The notes below the pieces were generated by a model that searched no databases, was not told the DNA's origin, and was given only the letters and a program-made list of their open reading frames with translations. Position numbers and translations under genes: made by a program. DNA of 64,000 nucleotides, from contig NZ_CANNGQ010000001.1 of NCBI RefSeq assembly GCF_947504145.1, positions 1,176,737-1,240,736 of the forward strand, in the 5' to 3' direction. Positions 7,810 to 18,476 of the stretch are shown here, one piece after another. Origin of the DNA: an uncultured Microbulbifer sp. Lineage in GTDB: Bacteria > Pseudomonadota > Gammaproteobacteria > Pseudomonadales > Cellvibrionaceae. Within the stretch, counting starts at the first letter, position 1; every line of letters starts with the position of its first letter.

Positions 7810-10800
7810 TCAGCCTGCCAGGGTCTCCTGATCGGCCGTGGCATTGGCGAGATACATCAATTCCCGCAGTGCCACTGTGAACATCGCAAAGTCTCCCTGG
7901 GGCGCAGACTTGAGGTCTGTAACCAGGTTCTCCCAGCGCTGTATGGGTTGCGCCATATGCGACTCCCAGCGCTCTACCGCAGTATCCACGTCAAGCCCGT
8001 CATCACCGGCCAGACGGAGGATATGGATTGCCAGGCGCGCAAGCTGGCTGTCGAGATCATCCATGCTGGTTTCACGCGCCTGCGATTCCCAGAAGGTACC
8101 TGCCGGCAAATCGATGATCTGATTGCCAAACCAGTAGAGCCCAAGCCTGTCCGCCAGCGCAAAGTAGGTTTTTGCTACCTCTTCTACCGGGCGATCACTA
8201 ATCCGCGCGGAATCGGAAATCCCCACCGCGGAGAACAGATAGGTAGGCGAAGCCGCCAGCAGTGCCAGCTGCTCCGGCACCTTCGCGTCCAGCAGGAACT
8301 CCTGCCGCGCCCGCCACTCCCGCAGAGGCTCACCGCTCAACACTTGGGGCAGTGCACGAATCACCCGCTGTACCGGCTCCTGAAACAGTGCCCGCTCTTC
8401 CGCAGGATCGAGCACACCCCGGCGGTTGCGAATAAACCAGCGGGTAGCGCGGCGCACACGCCCGATCATCGAGTTCATCAACTGCAATTGCAGTTCCGCA
8501 GGTACCTGGTAATCGAGCGCCGCGACGCCCTCCTGAAACTCCGGCATCAGGTATACGTCCCGCGCGCTGGTATAGGCGGCGGCGATGGTGTCGATATCGG
8601 CACCGGTCGCGCTACTGATGCGATGGTAGAAGGTAATCCCCATGCTGTTGACCATTTCATTGGCCACCTGGGTGGAAACAATCTCACGACGCAGTTGATG
8701 GTCGTAAACCAGCGCTTCGTAACGGGCTACCAGTGCGGGCGGGAAGGCAGACTCTACCGAGGACTGCACATAGTCGTTGTCGATGATGTGCGCGTGCAGC
8801 AGCTCTTCTTTCAGCTTCACTTTCACATAGGAAATCAGCACGGACAGCTCTGGCCGTGTCAGGTACTGATGCTTGTTCTGGCGTTCATTCAGGGTTTCAT
8901 TGTCCGGAATAAACTCAAGCGCACGGCGCAGACGCCCCTCTGATTCCAGCGCATTGATGGTGCGGCGGTATTCGTCAAAGCGGTCACCGACCTGGAAGGC
9001 AGCAACGCTCAGCGCACGGGTCTGGTTGTAATTGTTGTCCAGCACCAGCTCAGCAACGGACTCGGTCATTTCCTCCAGCAACTGGTTGCGCTGCTTGTCG
9101 GTGAGATCGCCATTGGCCACCACCTTGTCCAGTAGGATCTTGATATTTACTTCGTGGTCCGAGCAGTCCACACCACCGGCATTGTCGATGAAATCCGTGT
9201 TACAGCGGCCGCCATTGAGGGAGAACTCGATGCGCCCACGCTGGGTCATGCCCAGGTTGCCGCCTTCGCCAAACACCTTGCAGCGCAACTGATTGCCGTT
9301 GACCCGCAGGTTGTCGTTGGACTTGTCCCCCACCTGGGCATGGCTCTCGCTACTCGCTTTCACGTAGGTGCCGATGCCACCATTCCAGATCAGGTCCACC
9401 GGTGCTTTCAGCATCGCACTGATCAGTTCGTTGGGGGTCAACTGGTCTTCAGTAATGTCGAAGGCCTGTTTCATTTCCGGACTGATTTTTACCGATTTGG
9501 CACGGCGCTCGAAAATGCCGCCGCCCTTGGAGATCAGGCTCAGGTTGTAATCTGTCCAGCTGGAACGGGGCAATTCGAACAGGCGCTTGCGCTCGATAAA
9601 ACTGGAAGAGGCATCCGGGTTCGGGTCGACGAAAATATGCAGGTGATTGAAGGCGCCCTTCAGGCAGATATGCTCCGACAGCAGCATGCCGTTGCCGAAT
9701 ACGTCTCCGGCCATGTCACCTACACCGATTACCGAGAAATTCTCGGCCTGCACATTCACGCCCATCTCGCGGAAGTGGCGCTGCACGGACACCCAGGCAC
9801 CGCGCGCGGTGATACCCATTTTTTTGTGGTCGTAACCGTTACTGCCGCCGGAGGCAAAGGCATCCCCGAGCCAGAAGTCGTAGTCGGCAGCAATGCCGTT
9901 GGCGATATCCGAAAAGGTTGCAGTGCCCTTGTCGGCAGCCACGACCAAATAGGGATCGTCTGCATCGCGACGGATTACACGCTGCGGCGGAATTACCTCG
10001 CCATCTTTCAGGTTATCGGTGATATCCAGCAGACCACGGATAAACGTCTTGTAGCAGCTGATGCCCGACTCGATAAATGCTTCGCGGCTATTGTCCAACG
10101 GCGGCTTGCGCACCACGAAGCCACCCTTTGCACCACTGGGTACGATGACCGCGTTCTTCACATTCTGGGCTTTGACCAGCCCCAGCACCTCAGTGCGGAA
10201 ATCTTCCAGGCGGTCGGACCAGCGCAGCCCGCCCCGGGCCACTTTACCACCGCGCAGATGCACACCTTCCACCTGAGGCGAGTAAACAAAAATCTCAAAC
10301 TCGGGGCGCGGCTCGGGAATATTGGGGATATCCCGCGGGCTAAACTTGATCGAGATGTAATCTTTCGGCTGATCCTGTCCATCCAGCTGGAAGAAGTTGG
10401 TGCGCAGGGTGCCGCGGATCAGGTCCAGATAGCGGCGGATCACCTGGTCTTCGTTCAGGTTGTCCACGTTGTCGAGGCCGTCGTGAATCTTCTTGATCAG
10501 GCGCTCTACCCGCGACTGGTCCTGGCGGTCTGTAGCGTTGATGCGCGGATCAAACATGGCCCGGAACAGCGCCACCAGATTGCGGGTGATTTCCACATGG
10601 TTGGCCAGGGTGGCGGCGATATAGGACTGACTGGCACTGAACTTGGTCTGCTTCAGGTAGCGGGCGTAGGCGCGCAGCATGGTGACCTCGCGCCAGTTGA
10701 GGCGCGCCGCCAGTACCAGACGGTTGAAGGCATCGCTTTCGGCAACGCCATCCCAGATCGCCGCGAAGGCATCCTGGAACAGGGAGCGGGAAGCCTGGGC

Positions 10801-12702
10801 ATCCACCCGGGTGGGCAAGCCGAATTCCAGATGGAATTCGTGCATCCACACATCCTGCTGCCCCTGCGGACGAATGGTGTACGGGAACTCGCCCATCACC
10901 CGCAGGCCGAGGTTTTCCAGCACCGGAATAACGTCGGACAAGGTCAGGCCGCAGCCCACGTTGAACACCTTGAAGCGCAGGCTGCCGGGCTCCGCGCCCA
11001 CGGGCTGATAGAAGCTCATGGCAACGCGGTTATCTGCATTGAGCTCCTGAATGGAAATTACATCCTGCACGGCAATGCGGGGCTCAAAATCCTCCCGGTA
11101 GCCTGCGGGAAACGCCTGACCGAAGGTGCTGGTCAGGCGGCTGCCCACTTCTTCACCATGGGTTTCAATCAGGGACCTTTGGAATACGTCTTCCCAGCTG
11201 CGGGTAATATCCACGATTTGCGCCTCCAGTCGCGCTACTTCAAATTCCACCGGTTCATTGGGATCAATACGGAATACTAGGTGTACCCGGGCGAGAATCG
11301 ATTCGGAAAAATACGTCGTAAAGTCGGAGTCCAGTGCGTGAATGGTGCGCGCAATGCGATCGCTGATCCGCTCACGTACCTCACTGTTGAACTGGTCCCG
11401 CGGCACATACACCATGGCACTGACGAACTTGCCAAAGGGATCTTTGCGCATGAACAGGCGCAACCGCGCGCGCTCGTTCATGGCCAGCACGCCGAGCGTC
11501 GTCTCGTAGAGTTCAGAGGTGCTGCTCTGGAACAGTTCATCGCGGGGAAAGGTGTCGAGAATCCGCTTCAGCGCTTTGCCGTCATGGCTGGTGGGTGCCA
11601 GGCCACTCTGCTCGATTACCGACGCGAGCTTGCGACGGATGATGGGGATTTTCGATGGGCTCTCAGTGTACACCGGCGATGTGTAGAGCCCCATAAACGC
11701 AGACTCACCGATTACTTCGCCGTTGGCGTCATAGCGCTTGATACTCACGTAGTCGGAGTACGCCGCCCGGTGCACCCGCGACTTCACTGAAGACTTGGCA
11801 AAGGTGAGGAAGTTGGGCCCCTGGTAAAATTTTTGCTTGCCCTCGTTGAAGGCGTATTCGGGAGTGGGCTCGGCCGGCTGCTGGAGATTCTTGAACAGTC
11901 CCAGGCGGCGGTTCTCCACCTCGCACAGCACTTTTCTGTCGCCCTGCTGACAGAATTCGTACTCGCGGTACCCGAGGAAGGTGAAGTTGCCATCGCGCAT
12001 CCACTGCAGGAAGGCACTCGCCTCTTCCAGATTGGCGTCGTTGTCCGCAAGGCCCGCATGAAGCTGATCTTCCATGGCGGCACAGGTGTCCAGCATGGGG
12101 ACATAATCATCTACCGCCAGCGCCACATCACCCAGGGTCTCTTTCAGGTCCCGCGCCAGCTCGTGGGCATGAGATGCAGAGGTATCCAGATTGATTTCCA
12201 GGTAAATCAGCGCCTCGCTACTCACCTTCGGATCGTCCTGACGCCCGGTTTCCTCCGTAAGACCTGGAGGCAGCAGTTGCTGCAGGCGGCCGTCGTCCCC
12301 GCGCTGCATGTTCATCACGGTACTTTTAATGGAATGAATGACCGTGTTACGCCGGTTTACGTCCATGCGCACGGAATCCACCAGGAACGGCATATCCCGC
12401 TGCAGCACGCACACTACTGTGTGGGAACACTCCCAGCCGTGCTCTTCAAGTCGTGGGTTGAATACCCGGATCTTCGGCGCCCCCGCGGTGCGCTGCTGGA
12501 TGAAGTCCCAGCAGGTGTAGATACACCCGTACACATCCGCCAGACGTCGCCCCGCCAGATCCTCCAGCGGGTACTGATTCAGAAACTGCGCGGCAAAGGC
12601 CGCTACCGGGCCCGCCTTGTCGCCCAGCTTTTTCCCTATAAGCTCGCTGACCTGTGTCAGCAGCTCTTCCCGGCTGTCGGTAATGACCGTCGCCATATTC
12701 AC
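7810..12702 (-). CDS. gdhB: NAD-specific glutamate dehydrogenase, large (about 180 kDa) class
   Basis: Catalyses the NAD-dependent conversion of glutamate to 2-oxoglutarate and ammonia, mainly in amino-acid catabolism. The protein is about 1630 aa, the size of the L_180 class found in Pseudomonas and Streptomyces and much longer than ordinary GDHs. It has a long N-terminal regulatory region (start MATVITDSREELLTQVSEL; ACT-like stretches), then the catalytic core with VIVPSGAKGGFVVRK (substrate lysines), KVARGGLRWSDR, FSVIGVGDMAGDVFGNGML and NGGIGTYVKA, and a long C-terminal helical region. The start could be GTG at 12702, which has GGAGG six bases upstream, or ATG at 12696, where the spacing is 12; I prefer the GTG. 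The gene is monocistronic as far as the window shows. Confidence 0.95.
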   Translation of the reverse strand: MNMATVITDSREELLTQVSELIGKKLGDKAGPVAAFAAQFLNQYPLEDLAGRRLADVYGCIYTCWDFIQQRTAGAPKIRVFNPRLEEHGWECSHTVVCVLQRDMPFLVDSVRMDVNRRNTVIHSIKSTVMNMQRGDDGRLQQLLPPGLTEETGRQDDPKVSSEALIYLEINLDTSASHAHELARDLKETLGDVALAVDDYVPMLDTCAAMEDQLHAGLADNDANLEEASAFLQWMRDGNFTFLGYREYEFCQQGDRKVLCEVENRRLGLFKNLQQPAEPTPEYAFNEGKQKFYQGPNFLTFAKSSVKSRVHRAAYSDYVSIKRYDANGEVIGESAFMGLYTSPVYTESPSKIPIIRRKLASVIEQSGLAPTSHDGKALKRILDTFPRDELFQSSTSELYETTLGVLAMNERARLRLFMRKDPFGKFVSAMVYVPRDQFNSEVRERISDRIARTIHALDSDFTTYFSESILARVHLVFRIDPNEPVEFEVARLEAQIVDITRSWEDVFQRSLIETHGEEVGSRLTSTFGQAFPAGYREDFEPRIAVQDVISIQELNADNRVAMSFYQPVGAEPGSLRFKVFNVGCGLTLSDVIPVLENLGLRVMGEFPYTIRPQGQQDVWMHEFHLEFGLPTRVDAQASRSLFQDAFAAIWDGVAESDAFNRLVLAARLNWREVTMLRAYARYLKQTKFSASQSYIAATLANHVEITRNLVALFRAMFDPRINATDRQDQSRVERLIKKIHDGLDNVDNLNEDQVIRRYLDLIRGTLRTNFFQLDGQDQPKDYISIKFSPRDIPNIPEPRPEFEIFVYSPQVEGVHLRGGKVARGGLRWSDRLEDFRTEVLGLVKAQNVKNAVIVPSGAKGGFVVRKPPLDNSREAFIESGISCYKTFIRGLLDITDNLKDGEVIPPQRVIRRDADDPYLVVAADKGTATFSDIANGIAADYDFWLGDAFASGGSNGYDHKKMGITARGAWVSVQRHFREMGVNVQAENFSVIGVGDMAGDVFGNGMLLSEHICLKGAFNHLHIFVDPNPDASSSFIERKRLFELPRSSWTDYNLSLISKGGGIFERRAKSVKISPEMKQAFDITEDQLTPNELISAMLKAPVDLIWNGGIGTYVKASSESHAQVGDKSNDNLRVNGNQLRCKVFGEGGNLGMTQRGRIEFSLNGGRCNTDFIDNAGGVDCSDHEVNIKILLDKVVANGDLTDKQRNQLLEEMTESVAELVLDNNYNQTRALSVAAFQVGDRFDEYRRTINALESEGRLRRALEFIPDNETLNERQNKHQYLTRPELSVLISYVKVKLKEELLHAHIIDNDYVQSSVESAFPPALVARYEALVYDHQLRREIVSTQVANEMVNSMGITFYHRISSATGADIDTIAAAYTSARDVYLMPEFQEGVAALDYQVPAELQLQLMNSMIGRVRRATRWFIRNRRGVLDPAEERALFQEPVQRVIRALPQVLSGEPLREWRARQEFLLDAKVPEQLALLAASPTYLFSAVGISDSARISDRPVEEVAKTYFALADRLGLYWFGNQIIDLPAGTFWESQARETSMDDLDSQLARLAIHILRLAGDDGLDVDTAVERWESHMAQPIQRWENLVTDLKSAPQGDFAMFTVALRELMYLANATADQETLAG

Positions 12703-12966
12703 GTGCTTCCTCCCATCAACGCGCAACCGCCATCGCGCGCAAGAATGCTACATTTGCTGAATCAAGGTAGAACAAAACGTCAGAATAATTGTCTACTCTG
12801 CCGCCTTTCGGTGGCCCGGGCGGGACCAGTGGTTGCCTCTCGGCGCTATGCCGCTAAAATCAACCGGCCCGCGAAAACCAGACAAGTAGCTATATATAAA
12901 GATGATAGATAGCCTCCCACCCCGGGCAGCGTATTGAAACAGGAAATCGGCAAAAGAAGTGACGAT

Positions 12967-13926
<960 letters not shown>

Positions 13927-13953
13927 TCCAGTGCGAGAGAAATTCGAGCAGAC

Positions 13954-14916
13954 GTGAAGACCATCAATCACAACGACCTGAACATCCGCGGCGCCTACCC
14001 AACGGTGGCACCGCTGGTGCGAATGCGGCATATCGCCCGTCAGCTGCGCCTGTTCAAACCACGGGTTAACCGCAGCGACCAAGCCGGTAATCTGCTCACC
14101 CGCTACCGTGGGCGCGGCATGAACTTCGAGGAAGTGCGCTATTACCAGCCCGGCGACGACGTGCGTTCCATCGACTGGCGCGTGACCGCGCGCACCGGCA
14201 AAACCCACACCAAACTGTTTCAGGAAGAGCGCGAGCGCCCGGTAGTGATTTTGCTGGACCTGCGTTCGCCCATGTTCTTCGGCAGCCAGAATGCGTTCAA
14301 ATCTGTCGCCGCCTGTAGCATCGCCGCCGCCCTCAGCTGGGCCGGGTTGCAGCATGGCGACCGTATCGGCGCCCTCGTATTCTCCGACCAGGGTGTGGAT
14401 ACCGTACGCCCGCGCCGCAGCCATCACGCGGTGCTCGCCGCTATTCACGGCATGGTGGAAACCGCCAGCGCACTGGAAAGCCCGATCCCCACCAACGGCA
14501 CTCAGCCGCTAAGCCTTTTGCTGGAAGAAGCCAGGCGCATAGCGCGCCCCGGCAGCGCTCTCTTCCTGGTCAGCGACTGCCACGACCTCGACGAAAGCTG
14601 CGAACAGCCGCTCTACCTGCTGACGCGCCACGCAGACCTTCAGGTACTGCGGATCACCGACCCGCTCGAACAGCAACTGCCAGATCAGCCGCTCACCATC
14701 AGCGACGGCAAACAACGCACCTTCCTAGGCAAAACCAGCCGCCTGCTGCGCCAGCAGTTTGCCAACCAGCAGTACCGCGTGCGCGAACAAACCGCCCAAC
14801 TGTGCCGGCGTCTGCGCCTGCCACTGGTGGATTTCGACAACACCCAGCCCGTCGTACCGCTGCTACTGAGTACCTACGGTGATCGCCAACCGTCTCCGAG
14901 CCGGAGGCCCGCGTGA
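13954..14916 (+). CDS. DUF58 domain protein of the MoxR/Bat operon
   Basis: A 320-aa soluble protein from a GTG start. It has the DUF58 hallmark GRGMNFEEVRYYQPGDDVR (about residues 51-69) followed by IDWRVTARTGKTHTKLFQEE, and then a degenerate VWA-like fold (VVILLDLRSPMFFG; LFLVSDCHDLDE). DUF58 proteins nearly always accompany MoxR ATPases and Bat proteins, and are thought to be partners or substrates of the ATPase; their biochemical function is not established. The stop overlaps the start of the following DUF4381 gene (TGATG), which indicates translational coupling. Confidence 0.9.
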   Translation: MKTINHNDLNIRGAYPTVAPLVRMRHIARQLRLFKPRVNRSDQAGNLLTRYRGRGMNFEEVRYYQPGDDVRSIDWRVTARTGKTHTKLFQEERERPVVILLDLRSPMFFGSQNAFKSVAACSIAAALSWAGLQHGDRIGALVFSDQGVDTVRPRRSHHAVLAAIHGMVETASALESPIPTNGTQPLSLLLEEARRIARPGSALFLVSDCHDLDESCEQPLYLLTRHADLQVLRITDPLEQQLPDQPLTISDGKQRTFLGKTSRLLRQQFANQQYRVREQTAQLCRRLRLPLVDFDNTQPVVPLLLSTYGDRQPSPSRRPA

Positions 14917-15530
14917 TGCATTTGCTGTCTGCGCTGAAACAGGCCGCGCCACCGCCCCGCGATCCAGTCACACCCAATCCGATGACACCGGAAATGCAGC
15001 GCCTGCTGGAACAGCTGAAAGACATTCACGAACCGGCCCAGATCGGCTGGTGGCCGCTGGCCCCCGGCTGGTGGATCCTCGCAGGTGTCATCATCATCCT
15101 GCTCTTCGCCGCCAGCTGGCTTCTGCTACGCGCACACAAAAAACGTCTCCGCAATCGCTACCGCGCGGAAGGTGTGCGACTGCTGAACGCGCTGGATCTC
15201 GACGCACCGAGAGTCGTGGAGGAAATCAACATTCTGTTAAAGCGTGTTGCCGTAGTGACCTTCGGACGCGACACTTGCGCCCCGCTCACCGGTCAGCGCT
15301 GGATCCAGTTTCTCGAGTCCACCGTCGAAGCTCCGATGCCAGATGCCGCCCGCCGCGCACTGCTGGAGAATCTCTACAGCGCCTCGCACGGCACCGAAGC
15401 AGATCTCAGAGCCCTGCGCGAATTTGCCGTCTCGTGGACCCGCAAACATCAATGCGCGCAGGCAGCCGCAATACCATCCATACCGGCACCCCAAACGCCC
15501 ACAGAAAAAACGGAGGCCGAGCATGTTTGA
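14916..15530 (+). CDS. DUF4381 domain membrane protein
   Basis: A 204-aa protein that matches the DUF4381 pattern: a short N-terminal segment with LEQLKDIHEPAQIGWWPLAP, one transmembrane helix right after it (GWWILAGVIIILLFAASWLLL, about residues 50-70), then a cytoplasmic domain ending in a Pro/Thr-rich tail. The family is found in MoxR/Bat operons of proteobacteria and probably forms part of the membrane complex. The start is ATG 14916, eight bases after GGAGG (14903-14907); a GTG one codon upstream is the alternative. It overlaps the next gene by 8 bp. Confidence 0.88.
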   Translation: MHLLSALKQAAPPPRDPVTPNPMTPEMQRLLEQLKDIHEPAQIGWWPLAPGWWILAGVIIILLFAASWLLLRAHKKRLRNRYRAEGVRLLNALDLDAPRVVEEINILLKRVAVVTFGRDTCAPLTGQRWIQFLESTVEAPMPDAARRALLENLYSASHGTEADLRALREFAVSWTRKHQCAQAAAIPSIPAPQTPTEKTEAEHV

Positions 15531-16581
15531 GTTTGGCCTACCGTGGGTATTTGCACTGCTGCCGCTGCCGATTCTGGCCCGCCGGCTGTTACCCAAAAGC
15601 GAACCGCTCAGCAGCGCACTCAAGGTGCCCTATTACCGCAAGCTGTCGCACAAAGGCGGCAGTGCAGCCGGCAACAGCCTCAACCTGGTCATGCTCTGGT
15701 TACTCTGGGCGCTTCTCGTCGCCGCAGCGGCACGTCCACAGTGGTATGGCGAGCCCATCTCACAAACCAGCACGGCGCGGGACCTGCTGATTGCCGTGGA
15801 TATTTCCGGAAGCATGGAAACCCCAGATATGATCCTGAATGGCAACCCGGCCATGCGGATTACCGCCGTGAAAAAAGTCGTGGGGGAGTTCGTGTTGCGC
15901 CGCAAGGGGGATCGGTTGGGGCTCGTATTGTTCGGTACCCGCGCATATCTGCAGGCGCCACTCACCTTTGACCGAGAAACCGTAGCGACACTGCTGACCG
16001 AAGCCCAGATCGGCTTTGCAGGACAGGGTACCGCCATTGGTGATGCCATCGGCCTGTCGGTAAAACGTCTCACCCAGCGCCCCGCCGATCAACGGGTACT
16101 GATCCTGCTTACCGACGGCGCCAATACCGCCGGTGAAGTCGCGCCCCTGAAAGCCGCCGAACTGGCCAAGCAGGCCGGTGTTAAGGTTTACACCATCGGC
16201 ATCGGCGCGGAAGAAATGGTGCAGCGGGGCCTACTCGGCTCCCGCTTCGGCGCACGCCGGATCAACCCGTCGCGGGACCTGGATAGCGACACCCTGCAGG
16301 CCATCGCCGACAAAACCGATGGCCTCTATTTCCGCGCACACAATCCACAGGAACTGGAAGGCATCTACGCTGAACTCGACCGCCTGGAGCCGGTAGAACA
16401 GGAAGCAGAAACCTACCGCCCACTGAAGTCTCTCTACATCTGGCCCCTATCCATTGCCCTGCTGCTTTCCCTCTTATGGGCCGCAATCCCATTAATTGCC
16501 GCCGGTATCGCAGAGCTTCAACGCCGCAGCCCCAAGTCCAATGGACGCAAAGCAGAAACCAACGGAGGCCAGCCCGTATGA
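15523..16581 (+). CDS. batA: VWA domain membrane protein (BatA-like)
   Basis: A 352-aa inner-membrane protein: two hydrophobic segments at the N-terminus (FGLPWVFALLPLPILA and LNLVMLWLLWALLVAAAA), a von Willebrand factor A domain with an intact MIDAS motif (AVDISGSMET, LLTDGANTAG), and a final transmembrane helix (SLYIWPLSIALLLSLLW). The layout is that of BatA of the Bacteroides aerotolerance operon. The start at 15523 has GGAGG seven bases upstream and is inside the end of the DUF4381 gene; longer upstream frames read through that gene and are not used. The stop overlaps the next start in ATGA. Metal-dependent protein binding in the periplasm or at the membrane is the likely activity. Confidence 0.9.
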   Translation: MFEFGLPWVFALLPLPILARRLLPKSEPLSSALKVPYYRKLSHKGGSAAGNSLNLVMLWLLWALLVAAAARPQWYGEPISQTSTARDLLIAVDISGSMETPDMILNGNPAMRITAVKKVVGEFVLRRKGDRLGLVLFGTRAYLQAPLTFDRETVATLLTEAQIGFAGQGTAIGDAIGLSVKRLTQRPADQRVLILLTDGANTAGEVAPLKAAELAKQAGVKVYTIGIGAEEMVQRGLLGSRFGARRINPSRDLDSDTLQAIADKTDGLYFRAHNPQELEGIYAELDRLEPVEQEAETYRPLKSLYIWPLSIALLLSLLWAAIPLIAAGIAELQRRSPKSNGRKAETNGGQPV

Positions 16582-18476
16582 ACTTCCTGGCCGATACCGA
16601 ACTATTCCACTTCCTGCGCCCTGCATTTCTGTGGCTGATTCTGCCCGCTGCCGTCGCCTGCTGGGCACTGGCGCGTATCGTATTCGCCGGCGGTGGCCTG
16701 CAAAAACTGATCGACCCGGACCTGCTCCCCCACCTGCTTATGCGTGGCGGAGAAAAACGGCCCTGGCTGTTCACCCTGATTTTTGCCCTGCTCACCACCG
16801 CCATCATCGCCCTCGCCGGCCCCACCTGGCGCAAATTGCCCACGCCGGTGTATTCCAATCAAGATGCACTGGTGATCCTCCTCGACCTGTCGCCATCAAT
16901 GATGGCAACGGATCTCACACCCAACCGGATGACGCGTGCCCGCCTGAAAGTCCTCGACATCCTCAAACAGCGTAAAGACGGTCTCACCGCACTGGTGGCC
17001 TACGCCGGCGAAGCACACATCGTCACCCCGCTCACCGACGATACCGCCACCATCGCCAACCTGGTGCCCTCCCTGTCTCCCCGCATCATGCCGGTCCCCG
17101 GCAGCAACATTGAGATGGCCGTAGAGGAAGGGTTGCGCCTGATCAAAGATGGCGCCAACGGATCCGGCCGCCTACTCGCGGTCACTGACGGTATCGCCAA
17201 AGCCGCCACCAGCACCATCAAGAGCGATGTGAATAGCACCGACGCCACCCTCTCGATTCTCGCCGTGGGCAGCGGCGAAGGCAGTCCCATCCCGAAAAAC
17301 ACAGGCAGCGGTTTCATCACCGACGACGGCGGCTCCATCATCATCGCCAACTTTGACCGCCAGGAACTCGCGCGCCTGGCGAAAAGCACCGGCGGCCACT
17401 TCTCCCAGATCACCGTCGACGACAGCGATATCGCCCGGGTACTGCCAGACAACACCACGCCCGAGCAGGCAGAACTCACCGAACGGGAGTTCGACCAGTG
17501 GTACGAAGAAGGCCCCTGGCTGGTACTTCTACTTCTGCCATTCACCCTGCTACTTTTCCGCAAAGGCGCCCTCGCCTGCGCGCTACCATTGGCCCTATCG
17601 AGCCTCATCGTCGCCAGTCCGAGCACAGAAGCCAGTCAGGGGCCCGAGCCAGCCGAGCCCACCACTTCAACGACAGGGAGCAGTCTGTGGCAAACCCCCA
17701 ATCAGCAAGGTCGCGACCTGCTACAACAAGGCGACCCCAAAAGCGCCGCGCAGGTGTTCGAAAACTCCCAATGGCAAGGCACTGCACAATACCGGGCCGG
17801 TGAATACGGCCCCGCAGCCGAGAATTTTTCCCAGAGCCACTCCCCCCAGGGCCTCTACAACCTCGGCAACAGCCTCACTCGTCTGGGCCGCTTTGATGAA
17901 GCCATCAAAGCCTACGACGAAGCCCTCGCGCAAGATCCGGCACTCGCAGATGCCGAGCACAATCGCGAAGTGGCCAAAAAACTGAAAGAGCTTCAGCAAC
18001 AGCAGCAACAAAGCCAACAGTCCGACCAAGAGCAAAACGATCAGCAGCAGGATCAGCAAAGCGAACAGAACGCCCAGCAAGATCAGCAGCAACAAGATCA
18101 GGGCGACCAGTCCGAGCAGCAGCAAAACGCCCAGCAGGATTCACAAGATCAACAGCAGTCCGAGCAAGAGTCTCAGAACCAGCAGGATCAAAGCGAATCC
18201 GATCAGGAAGACCAGCAAGAACAGCAGGCGCAAGGCGAACAGGAAGCACAACAGGGCGAAGAGCAGGAACAGCAGGCCAACGCCCAACCCCAGGAATCCG
18301 ACAGCCCCCTGGACCCGGAAACCCAACAGGCCCTGGACCAGTGGTTACGCCAGATCCCCGACGATCCCGCCGGCCTGATGCGCGAAAAATTTAAATACGA
18401 AAGCCTGCAACGCCGCCGCGCCTACCGTGCCGGCGAATGGCAGCCCCCGGAAAACGGAGCCACTCAACGATGGTAA
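16578..18476 (+). CDS. batB: VWA-TPR membrane protein, BatB/BatC fusion with Gln-rich tail
   Basis: A 632-aa protein. The N-terminal part is BatB-like: two membrane helices, a VWA domain with MIDAS-type DLSPSMMATD, and a third helix near 315-335 (PWLVLLLLPFTLLLF). After this comes a BatC-like part with a TPR unit (GLYNLGNSLTRLGRFDEAIKAY) and then an extremely Gln/Glu/Asp-rich stretch of about 100 residues (DNA about 17990-18290). It closes with a conserved-looking end (LDQWLRQIPDDPAGLMREKF). The VWA may bind partner proteins and the TPR may recruit others; the Gln-rich part is probably disordered. It is translationally coupled to batA by a 4-bp ATGA overlap, and its end overlaps batD. Confidence 0.9.
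   Translation: MNFLADTELFHFLRPAFLWLILPAAVACWALARIVFAGGGLQKLIDPDLLPHLLMRGGEKRPWLFTLIFALLTTAIIALAGPTWRKLPTPVYSNQDALVILLDLSPSMMATDLTPNRMTRARLKVLDILKQRKDGLTALVAYAGEAHIVTPLTDDTATIANLVPSLSPRIMPVPGSNIEMAVEEGLRLIKDGANGSGRLLAVTDGIAKAATSTIKSDVNSTDATLSILAVGSGEGSPIPKNTGSGFITDDGGSIIIANFDRQELARLAKSTGGHFSQITVDDSDIARVLPDNTTPEQAELTEREFDQWYEEGPWLVLLLLPFTLLLFRKGALACALPLALSSLIVASPSTEASQGPEPAEPTTSTTGSSLWQTPNQQGRDLLQQGDPKSAAQVFENSQWQGTAQYRAGEYGPAAENFSQSHSPQGLYNLGNSLTRLGRFDEAIKAYDEALAQDPALADAEHNREVAKKLKELQQQQQQSQQSDQEQNDQQQDQQSEQNAQQDQQQQDQGDQSEQQQNAQQDSQDQQQSEQESQNQQDQSESDQEDQQEQQAQGEQEAQQGEEQEQQANAQPQESDSPLDPETQQALDQWLRQIPDDPAGLMREKFKYESLQRRRAYRAGEWQPPENGATQRW
17990..18290 (+). repeat. Low-complexity CAG/GAT-rich coding repeat in the BatB/BatC gene
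   Basis: About 300 bp of imperfect short repeats built from CAG, CAA, GAT, GAG and AAC codons that encode a Gln-dominated tract. It is in frame with no interruption, so it is part of the protein. Such a tract can change length by slippage. Confidence 0.8.

Noticed and set aside
9154..11280. 708-aa open frame on the plus strand opposite gdhB
   Set aside because: It lies fully antisense to a clear gdhB gene; its sequence has no family motifs and arises from GC-rich codon bias.
17990..18290. Repeat array resembling a CRISPR
   Set aside because: The repeats are short imperfect codon repeats in frame within a coding region, with no constant repeat or spacer length and no cas genes.
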